From: Kondoa malvinella
Taxonomy: Eukaryota; Basidiomycota; Agaricostilbomycetes; Agaricostilbales; Kondoaceae
Assembly: GCA_039545315.1 (NCBI GenBank)
Contig: BCIM01000014.1
Span: 372,001-436,000 of the forward strand
Direction: 5' to 3'
Length of the DNA: 64,000 nucleotides
The first letter of the stretch is position 1. Each line of letters starts with the position of its first letter. Shown here piece after piece: positions 11,643-24,298 of this stretch. Below the pieces are notes generated by a model. That model did not search any database and was not told where the DNA came from. It worked only from the letters and a program-made list of their open reading frames with translations. The position numbers were made by a program, and so were the translations under genes.

Positions 11643-11775
11643 GATGGGTACGAATAGGCAGAGAAGAGAAGACTATAGAGATCGCTGTTACCTGCATAAA
11701 AGCTGACATGACTGAATTTCCAGAGCAATACAGCTCTCGATAGTATACAACGAGCAGTTCAACAGGCGACCCAAG

Positions 11776-13239
11776 ATGAGATGTAACGTGTTCATCCAGG
11801 CTGTGATTACCTTAGACTGATCCGCTGTTCTCAGACGCTGTCCTTGTCAGTCCCAAAACCCGAAAACTTCTATCACACCTGATGCTGAACCCCGTATTGT
11901 AGGTGTGTGGTCCAGCAGGCTCAGGCAAATCAACTTTTTGCTCTTCCCTTATCGCGCATGGTCAATCGCTCGGTCGAACTATGCATTTGTTCAACCTGGA
12001 TCCTGCAGCAGAGAAGTTTGAATATTCGCCTAGTGTGAGTCCTGCTCTCCCTCGTACAGCAGTCAGTAGAGAGGTTGAAGGCTATGTCAGGTCGATATCA
12101 GGGATTTGATAGGGTTGGATGAAGTCATGGAAGATTTGGATTTCGGTCCTAATGGAGGTCTAATCTATTGCTTCGAGTGCGCGGGCTGTGCTTCCATCGG
12201 AATGATCTGATGAACACCCTGCACGTGTACAGGTATTTACTGGAGAATCTTGATTGGCTATACGAAAGTCTAGGCGACTATGATGATGACTACCTTATCA
12301 TCGACTGTCCAGGTGCATTTGGTTGCTCTGATTCAGTTTCTGGCTGATGCTGCTCAATCTCTACGCACAGGCCAAATAGAACTCTACACCCATTTCCCAA
12401 TAATGACGAAACTAGTCGAGCTCCTCACTCGCCAATTGGATATTCGGCTTTGTGCTACTTATTTGCTCGAAAGTCAATTCATGGAAGATCGAACAAAATT
12501 CTTTAGCGGTGTCATGAGTGCCATGTCGTGCATGATTAATTTGGAATGCCCGCATATCAATATTCTGAGCAAGATGGATTTGGTTAAAGGTGGAAAGTCA
12601 AAGAGGGAATTGAGCAGGTTCTTCCTTCTGACTTCACCGCTTTCGAGTGGTCGTGATGCAGATGAGCTGAACAGATTCGTCGACCCGGATCCGACCCTAT
12701 TATCAGACGAAGTAAACGCTCGCACCAACCCCAAGTTTCACGCTTTGAACGAAGCTATCGTCCGCTTAGTCAGTTCTCGTTCCCCTTTCTGCTCTACGCT
12801 TCTCCCAAACCATGACAACATTATCTGATAGAGTTCTGATTGCAGATAGAAGACTACAACATGGTTCAATTCATCCCGCTTGACCTATCAGATCCGGAAT
12901 CAATCAACTTTGTCTTGTCGCATATAGATAATGCTATACAGTATGGTGAATCAGAGGTGCGTTGCTTGCTCATTTTTGCCTCTTTGGAATGCTTACGGGT
13001 TTGCATTCGGCACAGGAACCAAAGGTGCGATTCGGTGTTGTACTGCTCGGTTTACAAGCTGAGTGTACATGGACCTACAGGAACCTAAGGTGCGCTGGGA
13101 CATTCTTTTGCTTGTAATTGAGCTGAGAGATTTTCGGTCGCACAGGATCTGGATCAGGTAGGTTGACCTGCTATAATACTGCTCGTCGGTATGAGTTAGC
13201 TCTTCAACACTACAGGGCGACTTTGTGGAGGAAGATTGA
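11776..13239 (+). CDS. GPN3: GPN-loop GTPase 3
   Basis: Cytoplasmic GTPase needed for assembly and nuclear import of RNA polymerase II. Twelve exons (11776-11782, 11835-11845, 11903-12034, 12091-12176, 12233-12312, 12371-12617, 12675-12768, 12846-12956, 13016-13024, 13081-13089, 13146-13157 and 13216-13239) sum to 822 nt (273 aa). The start [19 protein letters not shown] holds the Walker A P-loop and is rebuilt from exons of 7, 11 and 132 nt. The GPN motif is in [13 protein letters not shown], the G3 region is [16 protein letters not shown], and NILSKMDLV is the G4-like guanine motif. The end is [20 protein letters not shown]; the two EPK microexons look like a tandem duplicate. Intron 12618-12674 is in frame and stop-free. 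Confidence 0.95.
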
Positions 13240-13513
13240 TCCATACACTGTACTTTACGAACCAAACGCACAACGACAGTCTCTGGCAAGGTGCGCTTGC
13301 TGGCTTTCTCGTTGGTTGGATGTGGCAGGCTAAAGAAAGCACAGATCTTCAGCACGAGAGAGGTAGGAAGTACTCTCTTTAGCAGTTGATCTCGCTGAGT
13401 AACTATCATGGCTTATAGGCGCACGCGTGATTCCGACTGAAGATGGCTATATCAACATTCTGTTTTAACCGTATACCAGTACCGCAACTCCATCACTCGA
13501 TCACCATACTGCG

Positions 13514-13606
13514 TACTGGCTTACTGGTGGACACCTGCTTACCGGATACTGGTGGACACTGGCTTACCGGATACTGGCTTACTGGATACTGGCTTACCGG
13601 ATACTG
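13514..13606. repeat. Minisatellite of a 15-bp unit
   Basis: About six tandem copies of a 15-bp unit close to ACTGGCTTACCGGAT, with variants reading TACTGG in place of TACCGG and two 10-bp partial copies (ACTGGTGGAC). It lies in the 3' region between the ends of the GPN3 gene (13239) and the O-methyltransferase gene (13729), which converge. It is not in any coding exon I can support. The rest of 13240-13728 holds nothing else recognisable. Confidence 0.85.
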
Positions 13607-13728
13607 ATCAATGGCAGACTGCACATCGAACGTGATAGGGTTTCATGTACGCATTGGAGCAATTGCATCAACAGGAAGCATGTATTTCTATTTTGACACC
13701 ATAGCCATCTATTAATTTTTTGGACCAT

Positions 13729-15035
13729 CTATTGTCTACCCATGACGGCTCCTTTCCTCTTGATGAGACTGACACCGTCTCTCACGGAGAGCACAACGAC
13801 ATCTACTCTTTCGTCATCCCTATAAGGTGCGTCAGCATATAGACAGTAGAAGGAAGTAGAAGGAAGATGGTGAGATGACAAGCGACAGAAAAGATAGAGG
13901 ATCAAGAGAGAAAGACTCACTTGACCATTTGGTTGAATTTATGAATATCCTTGGCCCATCCTTGTACTTTCGGGTCCGTCAAGACCAGCGAATCAGGAGC
14001 GAACGAGGCAGCTTTGTAGAGCGTGTTGTCTGCTACGATGAGCGCGTTGGGCGTGAGGAGGTCATTACTGAACAAGGCGTTGTAGTAGTCTACGTAGCCA
14101 TCTGTACTCGTCCACCTTACATCAGCTGATTTCAAGCTGATAGGAAAGGAAAGGAAAAGCACCTTTGTTAGCATCGATCTAGACCCACATCAGACAACGG
14201 AGCCAGAGAATAACGGGGAAGAAACTCACGAAAACGAAGTCAAACTTTTCCCCCTTGTCGCCCAAATTCTTGAGCGTGGATAAACCATCGCCAATCCTGC
14301 AATCAATCTTATCCGCAACTCCAGCTTTTTGCCAAAAGGGCGTGTTGAATTCTTTTAGGTATGGTTCAATATCGAGCGTGACTACTTTTTCTACGCCTGG
14401 AACTAGTGCCATTGTTACTGCTGTTGTGCCTGTGAGAGATAGCGAGCATCAGCAAGGGGAAGAAGAAAGAGATGGAGACGAATTACCAGTGAACATGCCG
14501 ATTTCGAGACAGCGGGTGCCCTAGTTTACATCAGAACAGGAAAGGAAGGCAATAGGAAAGGACACACGCCGCATACGGATAACAGCATCTCCAATAAGGC
14601 AGGCTCGTACATGCCGCTGCACATTTCCGCATGAACAGGATACCTAACGTAACAAGCTCAGCAACCTTGAAGCAAGCAACGAGAAGAAGAAGAAGACAGA
14701 CTGGGTCTTTCCATCCGCCAATAATTTCTGCCAATCCGCATCCAAGGTAGCTTGTATCATGGGTTTAATGATATCCGGTCCTTCAGATGACATGTCTTCC
14801 AAGTACTTGTCATGGGTGTCGACTACTTGTTTCGCCTCTTTTAAATACCCTAAAGCTTCCTCTGAAGCGTTGGAACCTTCTAGAGATGAAGAAAGCTTGT
14901 CCAAGAGCATTTCAAGTCGAAGCGTTAATCCACTATTACAAGACATGAGTTCCCTGTATATGTATGCTGCCAAAGGGAAACTGACTCGTCGTTAACGCTG
15001 CCTTTGCGCATTGTGAATTTCCTTGTGCCAGACAT
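13729..15035 (-). CDS. SAM-dependent O-methyltransferase (caffeoyl-CoA OMT type)
   Basis: Class I methyltransferase with a Rossmann fold. The start at 15035 gives MSGTRKFTMRKGSVNDE, spliced to ELMSCNSGLTLRLEMLL. Later exons carry the SAM-binding motif GTRCLEIGMFTG followed by TTAVTMALVPGVEKVVTLDIEP, then IDCRIGDGLSTLKNL, KFDFVF joined to DANKGGYVDYYNALF, and NDLLTPNALIVADNTLY. The last part is DERVDVVVLSVRDGVSLIKRK, stop at 13729. These are the standard blocks of PF01596-type enzymes (E.G...G, D.E, FDF.F.DA.K..Y..Y, LL..GG.i..DN). Small phenolic or catechol substrates are typical of the family; the substrate here is unknown. About six short introns split the gene; some borders are approximate. 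Confidence 0.88.
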
Positions 15036-15567
15036 TGTGGTGAAGGCCGTTGCTGGAAGAGGAGGATCGACGGAAATTGCAATTCGATGAGAATGATGCA
15101 TGATTATGTTGTCTTGAACGGTGACTTATTAGATACCCGCGTTATTGGAACAAGGAGATGACCATTGGACTGTGATACCCTCTGCTGTGTACCGTGTTGC
15201 TGCCCGTGGCCGTAAAGGGATTGAAGAGATATCTGACGCGAAGCTGGACGACGTACGAGCCAGCAAAGCAAGTCTTCAAGCGTTCTAGTCTCTCACGAAT
15301 CTTCTACAAGCGACTAGATTGTACTCGTAAAACTATCGCATCGTTTTGCAGACTGCTCGAGGGTAGACCGTGCAATTCTTGAAGATTTATTGGAAGTCGA
15401 GACAGATCTGCAAACACAATCTCGAGCACCCAGCAAGGATATTAGACAGTCATAACTTGCTAAGAGCCAGACTGTCGTCGAACGATAGCACCGACACACC
15501 AAAACTGAAATCTGCCTGCTTTCACAAATCATAATCGTACAGCCAATAACCCTATTGTTCCTTCAGC
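15036..15567. other. Intergenic region between divergent O-methyltransferase and RAD3 genes
   Basis: About 530 bp separating two divergent starts (15035 leftward and 15568 rightward). No ORF with exon-like features, RNA gene or repeat is recognised. It should contain both promoters. Confidence 0.5.
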
Positions 15568-18500
15568 ATGAAGTTTTATATCGATCAGGTCCGTAAAGCC
15601 CATCACCTAGTAGCTCGCTCAGCGGTTTACATCGATTCACCAGCTTCCTGTCTACTTTCCTTATGAGCGCGTCTATCCGGAACAGTATGCGTGAGTGGAG
15701 AAGCTATGTGTCACTTTCTGGTGATTGATAGCTTTTTGTCCTCACAGGTACATGTGCGATTTGAAGAGGACACTGGATGTCGGCGTAAGCTTTCCCGACC
15801 AAAGGTGTTCGACAGTCAGACTGATGCGAACACAGGGACACTGTGTGCTTGAAATGCCTTCAGGGACAGGCAAGACTGTCTCTCTACTCTCACTTATCGT
15901 ATCCTATCAACAAGTACGCTTCTCCGTCCACCTCTTTCCCTATGTCTATCTGACGCTTGACTTAGTTCTTCCCTGAACGACGGAAACTCATCTACTGCTC
16001 TCGAACTGTTCCAGAAATTGAAAAAGCTCTAGCGGAATTGAAGCGCTTGATGCAATACCGCAAAGAGCAGCATGGACTGAATGAAGAGTTTTTGGGATTG
16101 GGTTTGACAAGTCGAAAGAATCTATGTGTGCATCCTTCGGTGGGTTGGATCTCTTTCAATTTGTTTGCCGAACTCAAGAGAGATCACATGCACAGGTCTC
16201 GAGAGAAAAGAAGGGCAAGATCGTTGATGCTCGATGTCGGGATTTGACTTCTGCTTGGGTGACGAACAAATCAAAAGAAGAACCTGGGAGTGTTGAGCTG
16301 TGCGATTGGCATGAAGTATGTCTTCTACACTGCTCAGTGGTCTACAGCTGATCTGTCGAAATAGAAACTAGGCGAACTTGAACCTGGCGCGCTCCTCGGC
16401 AAACAAGTCTACACTTTGGACGATGTGAAAGGCTATGGTGTGCGACATGGGATATGTCCCTATTTTGCCGTTCGAAGAATGGTCAGTCCGTCGCTACTTG
16501 CTGATTATATCAGCTCACAGTACCCTCCTGTTGACAGCTACCCTATGCGGATGTCATCATCTACTCTTTCCACTACCTGCTCGATCCGAAAGTCGCAGAC
16601 CAAGTCTCGAAAGAAATGTCGAAAGATGCGATTGTCGTGTTTGACGAAGCGCACAACATCGGTCAGTCATCTTACGGCTTGCGCATACGTGTGCTAAGAC
16701 CACCTGATGATCTGACAGACAACGTCTGCATTGAATCTCTTTCTATTGACCTGAATCGACCCATGCTGGATTCCGCTGCGAGGAGTGTGAACAGTCTGAC
16801 GGAGAAAATCGCAGAGTCAGTCTGAATCGAGCAGCAGGCTTTGAACAAGCTTACGCGTTGCTTCCCGACTGACAGGATCAAGCGCACCGATTCGGACAAG
16901 TTGCAGAATGAATACGCTCGTCTTGTAGAAGGCTTGCAAGATGCGGACGCGGCGAGAGATGAAGACAGCTTCATGTCTAATCCTAGTCAGTCCCGTGTAT
17001 GTCTGCGTGTTGCAGCGCTAATAGGTACCCGGACCGACAGTTCTGCCAGACGATATCCTCAAAGAAGCTGTACCGGGCAACATCAGAAGAGCGGAACACT
17101 TTACTGCCTTCCTGGCAAGGTTTGTGGAGTACTTGAAGGTTCGCCGAAGGTCTATATTGCTGTACATCAGCTGATAGCTCGCTTGGAGAACAGACACGAA
17201 TGCGAGTGCTGCATGTAGTCGCCGAAACGCCAGCTTCCTTCTTGCAACATCTCAAAGATCTGACATTCATCGAGAAGAAGCCGTTGAAGTATGTCCTTCA
17301 TACAGAGAGCGATGTATGACTCATGAAAGGGCAGATTCTGCTCGGAACGTCTTACATCGCTCGTCCGCACGCTGGAACTGCAAAGGCTGGACGAATTCTC
17401 CGCATTGCAGAAAGTAGCTGCTTTTGCAACTCTAGTGGCTACTTATGACAAAGGTGCGACTTCGCGTTGATCTTCGGCTCATGCTGATAGTCCAGCGTTG
17501 TAATCGTACAGGTTTCCGATTAATTCTTGAACCTTTCGAAACCGAAAACGCTAGTGTACCTAATCCAGTCTTCCATCTTACCTGCCTCGACGCTTCATTA
17601 GCTATGGCGCCAGTCTTTCAGCGCTTCAAATCTGTCGTCATCACATCGGGAACCATTTCACCTCTGGACATGTATCCGAAAATGCTTGGGTTTCAAGCTA
17701 CAGTGCAAGAGTCCTATGCTATGACACTGACAAGAGACTGTTTCATGCCGCTGGTCATTACAAGAGGAAGCGATCAAGTAGCTATTTCGTCAAGATTCGA
17801 AGTCCGAAACGATCCGGCTGTCGTGCGCAATTTCGGCACAATCCTCATTGAATACTGCAAAGCTGTTCCAGATGGGATTGTCGTCTTCTTCCCTTCTTAT
17901 CTGTACATGGAGTCGATTGTCGCTGCTTGGAATGACATGGTGCGTCTACTTTCGCTGTTGGCCTAGAGCTTTTCATAATAGCATCTTGCACAGGGCATTC
18001 TGAATGAAGCTTGGAAGCACAAGCTGATCTTTGTCGAAACACCCGATGCCAACGAGACCAGCATAGCGCTGGATAATTATCGAAGGGTGACGGCAAACTC
18101 CTTGTGCCTCGACGCATGCTCAGGGATAATGTTCTTTCACAGGCTTGCGACAATGGTAGAGGCGCAGTCCTACTTTCCGTCGCTCGAGGGAAAGTGTCGG
18201 AAGGAATCGATTTCGATCACAATTACGGACGAGCTGTGATAAGTAAGTATCTCCGCAAGAAAGCTCTCTGGCTCGAGCTTACTTGGATTTGGTGTTCGCA
18301 GTGATGGGTGTACCATATCAGTACACAGAATCGAGAATCCTGAAGGTGGGCTCGATAGCTCTTCGGTCGCCTGACCGTATGCAGACTTTTCGATGTCCAC
18401 AGGCTCGCTTGGAATTCCTTCGAGATACTTTCCGGATACGAGAAAACGACTATCTGACTTTCGATGCTATGCGACATGCTGCACAATGCGTTGGGCGTGT

Positions 18501-19009
18501 ACTTCGAGGTAAATCCGACTATGGGTTGATGGTCTTTGCCGACAAGGTAGGTCATAGTACTAAAAGTTTTATCGCGTTGCTGATACTGTCACAGCGCTTT
18601 GCTCGAGCGGATAAGGTACATATAATCAGTGGGCATTGCAATGAGGTACTGATTCCTTGTTGTAGCGAGCAAAGTTGCCCAAGTGGATCAATCAGTACAT
18701 CAATGAAGCGGCAACTAAGTAAGCATTCTATTGATCATATAGATCAAGGCTGATTTGAGCAACAGCTTATCGACGGACGTCGCTCTGGTCATGTCGAAAC
18801 GCTTTTTGCGAAGTATGGCCCAACCTTTCGACCAAAATCAGACTGGCATCAGTCTTTGGAGTCTCGAAGACATTGAGAACAAGCAAGCGCAGGTCGCAGC
18901 ACAGTTCAGCAAGGAGACGGACGCTGCTCCTGCGGGTGACGAAGCATTTTACGAAGGCCTCGAAGATGCTGCGCTTGTCGAGGGAATGATGGACATGGAT
19001 GGAGTGTAG
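15568..19009 (+). CDS. RAD3: TFIIH 5'-3' DNA helicase Rad3/XPD
   Basis: Helicase subunit of TFIIH, acting in nucleotide excision repair and transcription initiation. The start [38 protein letters not shown] is spliced from three small exons. It is followed by Walker [17 protein letters not shown], the motif Ia region [13 protein letters not shown], and an Fe-S-cluster region starting RKNLCVHP. The DEAH box is VVFDEAHNI, with the preceding [11 protein letters not shown]. Later blocks include [52 protein letters not shown] and [24 protein letters not shown], the motif VI arginine-finger region. It ends EGMMDMDGV, stop at 19007-19009. More than ten introns interrupt it. Order and spacing match the full-length family, so it is probably intact. 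Confidence 0.95.
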
Positions 19010-19125
19010 ATATACAATGTACAACAGAAAGCTCTAAAGCCCACCCGGCTATTGAACCCGGCAGTATAATGATCCTATGCTTGAGTTCCGCTTGGAAGTT
19101 GATTCCAGACCATAAGCAGCCCAAC

Positions 19126-20715
19126 ATGTCGGAAATCAACACAGACGTGAGTTATATAGCCCAGCCTTCAATGTATGAGCTGACAGTGTCGGGCAGCTTG
19201 TTACTTTGACAACGTGAGCCTCGTTCCCGCTTTCACCCACCGTCGAGCGGATCACTCATATCAACTCGGAGAACAGCAACACGCTCAATGAGTCAGCTCC
19301 CTATACTGATTTGCATGACCATACGCTGATCAGCTGTGCGGCCGCAGTCAGGCAAAGTTGGGAGCGCAAGCTTCCGGTGACATGACCATTCTGTTGACCG
19401 CCATTCAAACGACGTGCAAATTCTTGTCCACCAATGTGCGAAAGGCAAAGCTCCTCAACCTGTGAGCACCAACTCGGCAATTGCTTGAAGAAGCTTAGAG
19501 TTCAATGATGTCCACAGAGTCGGCGTTGCGGGTACCGCTAATGTACAAGGAGAAGACCAGAAAAAGCTAGATATCCGTATGCCAGACATCATTATACTAT
19601 GATTGGGCTAATGCGCTGGACAGTGAGTAACGATATCATGGTAAACACCTTGAAAGCATCCGGCAAGACCGCAGTCCTCGTCTCCGAAGTCTGTCTGCTT
19701 AGTACAAGCTATCATACGTAGCTGATAGAAGAACAGGAAATTGACGATGCGATCATTGTTGAAGGCTCCAAGAAAGGTCGCTACTGTGTGGTCTTTGACC
19801 CGCTTGACGGAAGCAGTAACATTGACGCCGGTATCAACATGTACGTCCATACACTGTTGCCCGCTACGAGTTAATGCTTACATCAATAAACAGCGGAACT
19901 ATCTTCGGCATTTACCGCTGTGTGCGTCGCTCAGATCGCTTAAACATGGGTCTGACTGATTCGGATATGTTTTCAGCAAGAAGGCTCTGAAGGCACAGTA
20001 GAGGACGTTCTTCGACCAGGAAGAGAGATGGTTGCAGCAGGCTACTGCATGTACGGGTCATCCTGCAATTTGGTCATCTCGACCGGCAACGGCGTGGATG
20101 GCTACACCCTTGATAGCGTGAGTGCAGGCATTAGGTTCATCTGCGGATGTTTTTTTAACGGTGTCACAGGGCATGGGCGAATTCATCCTCACTCACCCGA
20201 ACATCCGCATCCCATCTCGAGGCAAGATCTACTCTTTCAACGAAGGCAACGCGATGCACTTCCACGAGCCTACTCTGAAATATCTCGAGAGCATCAAATG
20301 TAAGCTCAAAGCCATGACATCAGTCTGTGTTCTGATTCCATCCATGCTGCTACAGACCCAGCCAATGGTAAACCTTACAGCGCACGATACATTGGATCCA
20401 TGGTAGCTGACGTCCACCGTACTCTGCTCTATGGCGGTATCTTTGGTTACCCCGACGACAAAAAGACCAAGACTGGAAAACTGCGTCTGTTGTACGAAGG
20501 CAACGTCATGGCTTATTTGATGGAACAAGCTGGTGGAATGGCTACTACTGGTAAAGGTAGAATTTTGGACATTGAACCTAAAGCGATTCATGAGCGTTGC
20601 CCGGTGTATATGGGATCCAAAGAGGATGTTGAAGATTTGGTCAGTTCGGTTCATCTGTCTGCTTGCTGCGAGCTGAAAAGAGGCTTGTTGTTGACAGCTC
20701 AAATTCTACAAGTGA
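19126..20715 (+). CDS. FBP1: Fructose-1,6-bisphosphatase
   Basis: Gluconeogenic enzyme that hydrolyses fructose 1,6-bisphosphate to fructose 6-phosphate in the cytosol. The exons give MSEINTDLVTLTT, then [63 protein letters not shown], and [33 protein letters not shown] is the metal-binding signature. Then come [57 protein letters not shown] and the end KEDVEDLLKFYK. The last intron begins right after GAAGATTTG, and its removal restores the usual C-terminus (stop 20713-20715). At least eight introns. All catalytic blocks are present. Confidence 0.95.
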
Positions 20716-20804
20716 TTTGACACCATGTCGGGATCAAGTGAATAAGGCAGAAAGTGTAACTTGCAAAAAAACTCATTTACATTTGCTGTTTCTTTTACAA
20801 TCCC

Positions 20805-21616
20805 TTAGTATGAAGCCTTGCGCTCATCGAACGAGCCTTGTTCCTTCATTTCTTCCTTCTTGCCTGGCCAGTCTGGACCTCGTTGAGCAACATGCTCATT
20901 AAAATCGGCTGTTGAAAGACGTAAGTACGGAATGATAGATGAGAGAGAAGCTGAAAGGCCTACGTGGCATTTTGCCTGGCATGGCTGATAAGGAAGTCAA
21001 CGGATGAACGAGCGACGAGAAGAGATGGACAGACCTCCTTCTAGAGGCATATCGGATGCTTCGCGAGCTTTCACGTCTTCGGCAACTTTATCATCTGTCA
21101 GTTCGAGATCGATTGCCTGCTTGTAAGAGGGCATACGAGCACGATGCGAAGGAGCGGTAGAAGTACTACTAGGGCTCCATTGCGTGTTTGGTGCGTCCTT
21201 CCTGTCCACCGGGCATTGTCTGTTAGCCTTGTCAAGGCAAACGACAAGCCAAAGACGAACGAGACGCTTTCATAGCCTTCCCTGTAGCTTGAAGGCTCCG
21301 GATTTCCTTTTACATACTCTTGCGTGGCTTTAGGACTGCTTTGGCTCGCAGTGACGTTGGACATTGCCGGATCTTGATCGAAAGGTGCTTGTTGCGCTTT
21401 CTGGTCTACTTTCTTGAATGCTGGCGATTTTGAAGCTGAGGTTGTCCGTTAGCGGGATGCTCCACCAGCGCAAGAGAGGTTACCTTTATCATTTTGATCT
21501 GCTGCGGTTCTGATGCACTGGGTCAGTTCAGAAGCCAGGCCTCAGGTGTTCCTATGTGCGCACCTCAGAGCTGGCCGAGTGCTGAAGGTCCTTATGAAGC
21601 GGAAAGAGCGCTGCAT
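20805..21616 (-). CDS. Small mitochondrial protein of unknown function
   Basis: Not recognised by name. Exon 1 (start 21616) reads MQRSFRFIRTFSTRPAL, a strong mitochondrial presequence rich in Arg and Ser without acids. It joins to RTAADQNDKASKSPAFKKVDQKAQQAP and then to MSNVTASQSSPKATQEYVKG...SYREGYES. A further exon gives DAPNTQWSPSSTSTAPSHRARMPSYKQA...EASDMPLEG. The last exon is ADFNEHVAQRGPDWPGKKEE ... SFDERKASY, stop at 20805-20807. The charged ending around DWPGKK looks conserved. The protein is about 190 aa with no membrane segment. Its end lies 90 bp from that of FBP1, which converges on it. Splice borders near 21190-21270 are uncertain. Confidence 0.65.
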
Positions 21617-21923
21617 CGTTGCTTGGGAACGAACGATGACCCGCAATGCGAATCTACTGGCAGCTAATCTTTGATGTTCCCTTCTGCTCTGCTATGGCTG
21701 TTCGCCGCTTGGTTCGTCGCCTATAGACCTGATCGTCTCGCAGTGTACCGAGTCGCGCTTCTGTCGAAGCTTTACATTATCTTCTCATCTTTCGTGTGCT
21801 GAACCCCGATTCACTGTCAGCTTGAATTTTGATGCACGTGATGTGTGCTACGCCTTTCCCTCTCTACAGCTTATCTTCTTTCCTTTACTTCGAAACTGGA
21901 AAGCTTCAGGCAAAGCTCAAACA

Positions 21924-22987
21924 TGCCCAATATCACTCGAGAAGATTCTGATACCGACTTCTTCAGCTATAACGGAGCATGGACAGAACTGCGAGACCCG
22001 CGGTATCATGACGGCCGCGCTCGTGAGTGGTAACTTCATCCCAGATCCATCGTGCCCAGGTCGAGCGTGTTTAGGAACGAATGTCTTCAGTCCCTACGAA
22101 GAAAGTTCCATTACGTTCAGTCAAATCACATTTGGGTTCACTGTTTATGGCGACTTTGTCAGTATTGAGCTACTTTCTGTCTTTGCCAGCCCTCATCCGT
22201 ATTCTCTGATAGTACGCCGATCATGGAAGCTTTGCGATTACGAGTTTGTCGTTCCCTGCTGCTTTGCGCGCCCGTGCTTAACAATAGCTTACAGTCGATG
22301 GACAATACACATCCCGGCAAAGCTCCTGGAGTCCTCAGTATTTCGACCCAACGGTTGCTACAGAATCGGTGCCAGTGTATTCCAGTCCAAAGCTGACACC
22401 TGGCCTGCATTCGATGTCAATCGTCAATCTAGGTCAGATAGATGCACGCGAGTGAGCCATCTTGTAAGCTTAGGCCATCGAATGATTTCTCCTCCTAATC
22501 ATCGAGCAGTGCTCTGGATTACATTGAATTCGAAGTACCTGAAGAACTCGTATCTACTACTTCTTCCTCCTCTTCTGTAGCGACTAGCACGACTTCTACT
22601 GCAGTCGATTCAGCAAGAGGTTCATCGCTCAATATAGGTGGAATTGTTGGTGGTGTATTGGGCGGTCTCCTGATCCTCGTCATTGGCATTTTCATCATCT
22701 ACTGGAGACGCAAACGCCCCTCTCCTCGGCACACGATCGAAACAGCAGAGACGGAAGAGGACAATTCTTATACGACAGACTTGCCCTTAGCCGAAGCTAT
22801 CGTTCCTTGGCATATGAACCAGTACTCGCCTGTCCAGTCTCGACCTATGAGTCAAGCAGAAGGCTATTATCCTGCCAATCACCCTAATCTGATTGTTGCT
22901 AATCAATCGGATCAAGATAAGCAAAGTGAGGAAGCCTCTCCGCCGGCTTATGTAGTTCCGGGAAGAGTTCATAAGGGAGTGATTTAG
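21924..22987 (+). CDS. Single-pass membrane protein with glycan-like ectodomain and PPAY tail
   Basis: Resembles the widespread basidiomycete proteins with a beta-rich ectodomain, one TM helix and a disordered cytoplasmic tail. Exon 1 reads MPNITREDSDTDFFSYNGAW. Later exons give SITFSQITFGFTVYGD, then YSLI joined to VDGQYTSRQSSWSPQYFDP, then LTPGLHSMSIVNLG. A Ser/Thr linker leads into the helix IGGIVGGVLGGLLILVIGIFIIYW and the stop-transfer RRKR. The tail of about 90 residues ends SPPAYVVPGRVHKGVI and holds a PPAY motif, a typical WW-domain ligand. No obvious signal peptide precedes the ectodomain in this model, so an upstream exon may be missing. Function unknown; a cell-surface role is likely. 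Confidence 0.75.
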
Positions 22988-23276
22988 AAGTGTAGGGCGA
23001 CTGGATTTAGTCGTGTCATGTCAACAGCAGTGTAAGCGACTTGACACTGGCAAAGAGCGGTAGACAGTCTCTGCTTATGTGACGTTTGTTTTGATCAAAT
23101 CATCTCCGAGTACCTCTCTTCCACAAAGCTCTTCTAGTTCTGCAGCTATGTAGCTTTGCATTCTCCTGCTTGTACTATAGAGTGCTTTGCTCGAACGACG
23201 TCACTGAATGATTCGAAGACTTTGTTCATACCAAGCGCTCTTCTCTTCTTTTACTTCCTCACCAACCAAGCACAGC

Positions 23277-24298
23277 ATGGCAGAACGAGTCAAAGGAGCA
23301 TTCTCGAGCATTCATGCGACAGGTGAAAGTGAGCTATAGCGGGCAGATCCGTCAGCAAACTACTCGCTAACAATGGACGCTCAGTTGCGCGTGGACTCTT
23401 CAACAACACTATGGACTCGATAGGCGTGAGTCGAAGCTTCGAGTACACTGTAGTGCTTCCATGTAGTTCTGAACCCACAGGACGGGATCGCAAACCGAGA
23501 ACCTGGCGAAGTCGATTCAAGAAGGAGATCAAGCGCGACTGTGCTAGCCGATGGTCAGCAAGAACTAAACAAGGGTATGAGCCAGCTGCGAGGCTCTGCG
23601 CAAGATTCAGTCGTCGCGAGGCACGAGGTCTCATCAAGCGGTTCAACCGATTCTGTCCTCGGAGCAGAGGCTGCAGGTCAGTCTTTGCGTGCATATTGCC
23701 AGCTACGGCACTAATTTACTAATTTACATTCCTGATAGTTGCAGAGCACCGCCGACGCCTGAATGAAGCTACTGATGATCTCGAAGCCAAACTCGCAGCG
23801 CAACGACAGGCATCTACCACGGCTTCAGCTACTTCGACCGGTCGCGGCCATCCTATCGAAGGCACCTCAGATCACTTAGCAGCTCCCTCTGCTTCTGCTT
23901 CACATTCCCAACAGCACAACGTCCCACCTCTTCCACCTCGACACCCAGACACGCAAGGGAGAACACACGAAAGCACACAAACGCGGCCTTCAACAAATTT
24001 GAAGCTCAACACCGGGCTCGTGCAAGAGGGCGTTCCTGCTCAGACGGTCAGCTCGGTCGACTCTCTGGAACACGACTTACCGCCTCAAGCCACTGATGCG
24101 CCTCGACCTCTCGTTCGCGGAAATAGAATTCTGACGGATGAGCATGGTCGCCAGATCCAGACCAACAGCGGGATTGTCCGCAATGTCGGATTACCAGCTC
24201 AATCTCAACATCCAGAAGTCCCGCATTATGCCAACACTTCTTCCGTTCCGACAGCTGGTGCGACGGAGGAACAGCCGATTAGAAGCGCAGTGGTATGA
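23277..24298 (+). CDS. Conserved basidiomycete hypothetical protein, hydrophilic and disordered
   Basis: The start at 23277 reads MAERVKGAFSSIHATGE. After an intron it continues ARGLFNNTMDSIG, then DGIANREPGEVDSRRRSSATVLADGQQELNKG, then AEHRRRLNEATDDLEAKLAAQRQ (helical), followed by a long Ser/Thr/Pro/Gln-rich region to the stop at 24298. The opening ERVKGAF..IH.TGE..RG..N...D motif is one I associate with small stress-type hypothetical proteins of basidiomycetes. No catalytic motif is visible. The VPPLPPR stretch could be an SH3 ligand. There are at least three introns. Confidence 0.7.
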
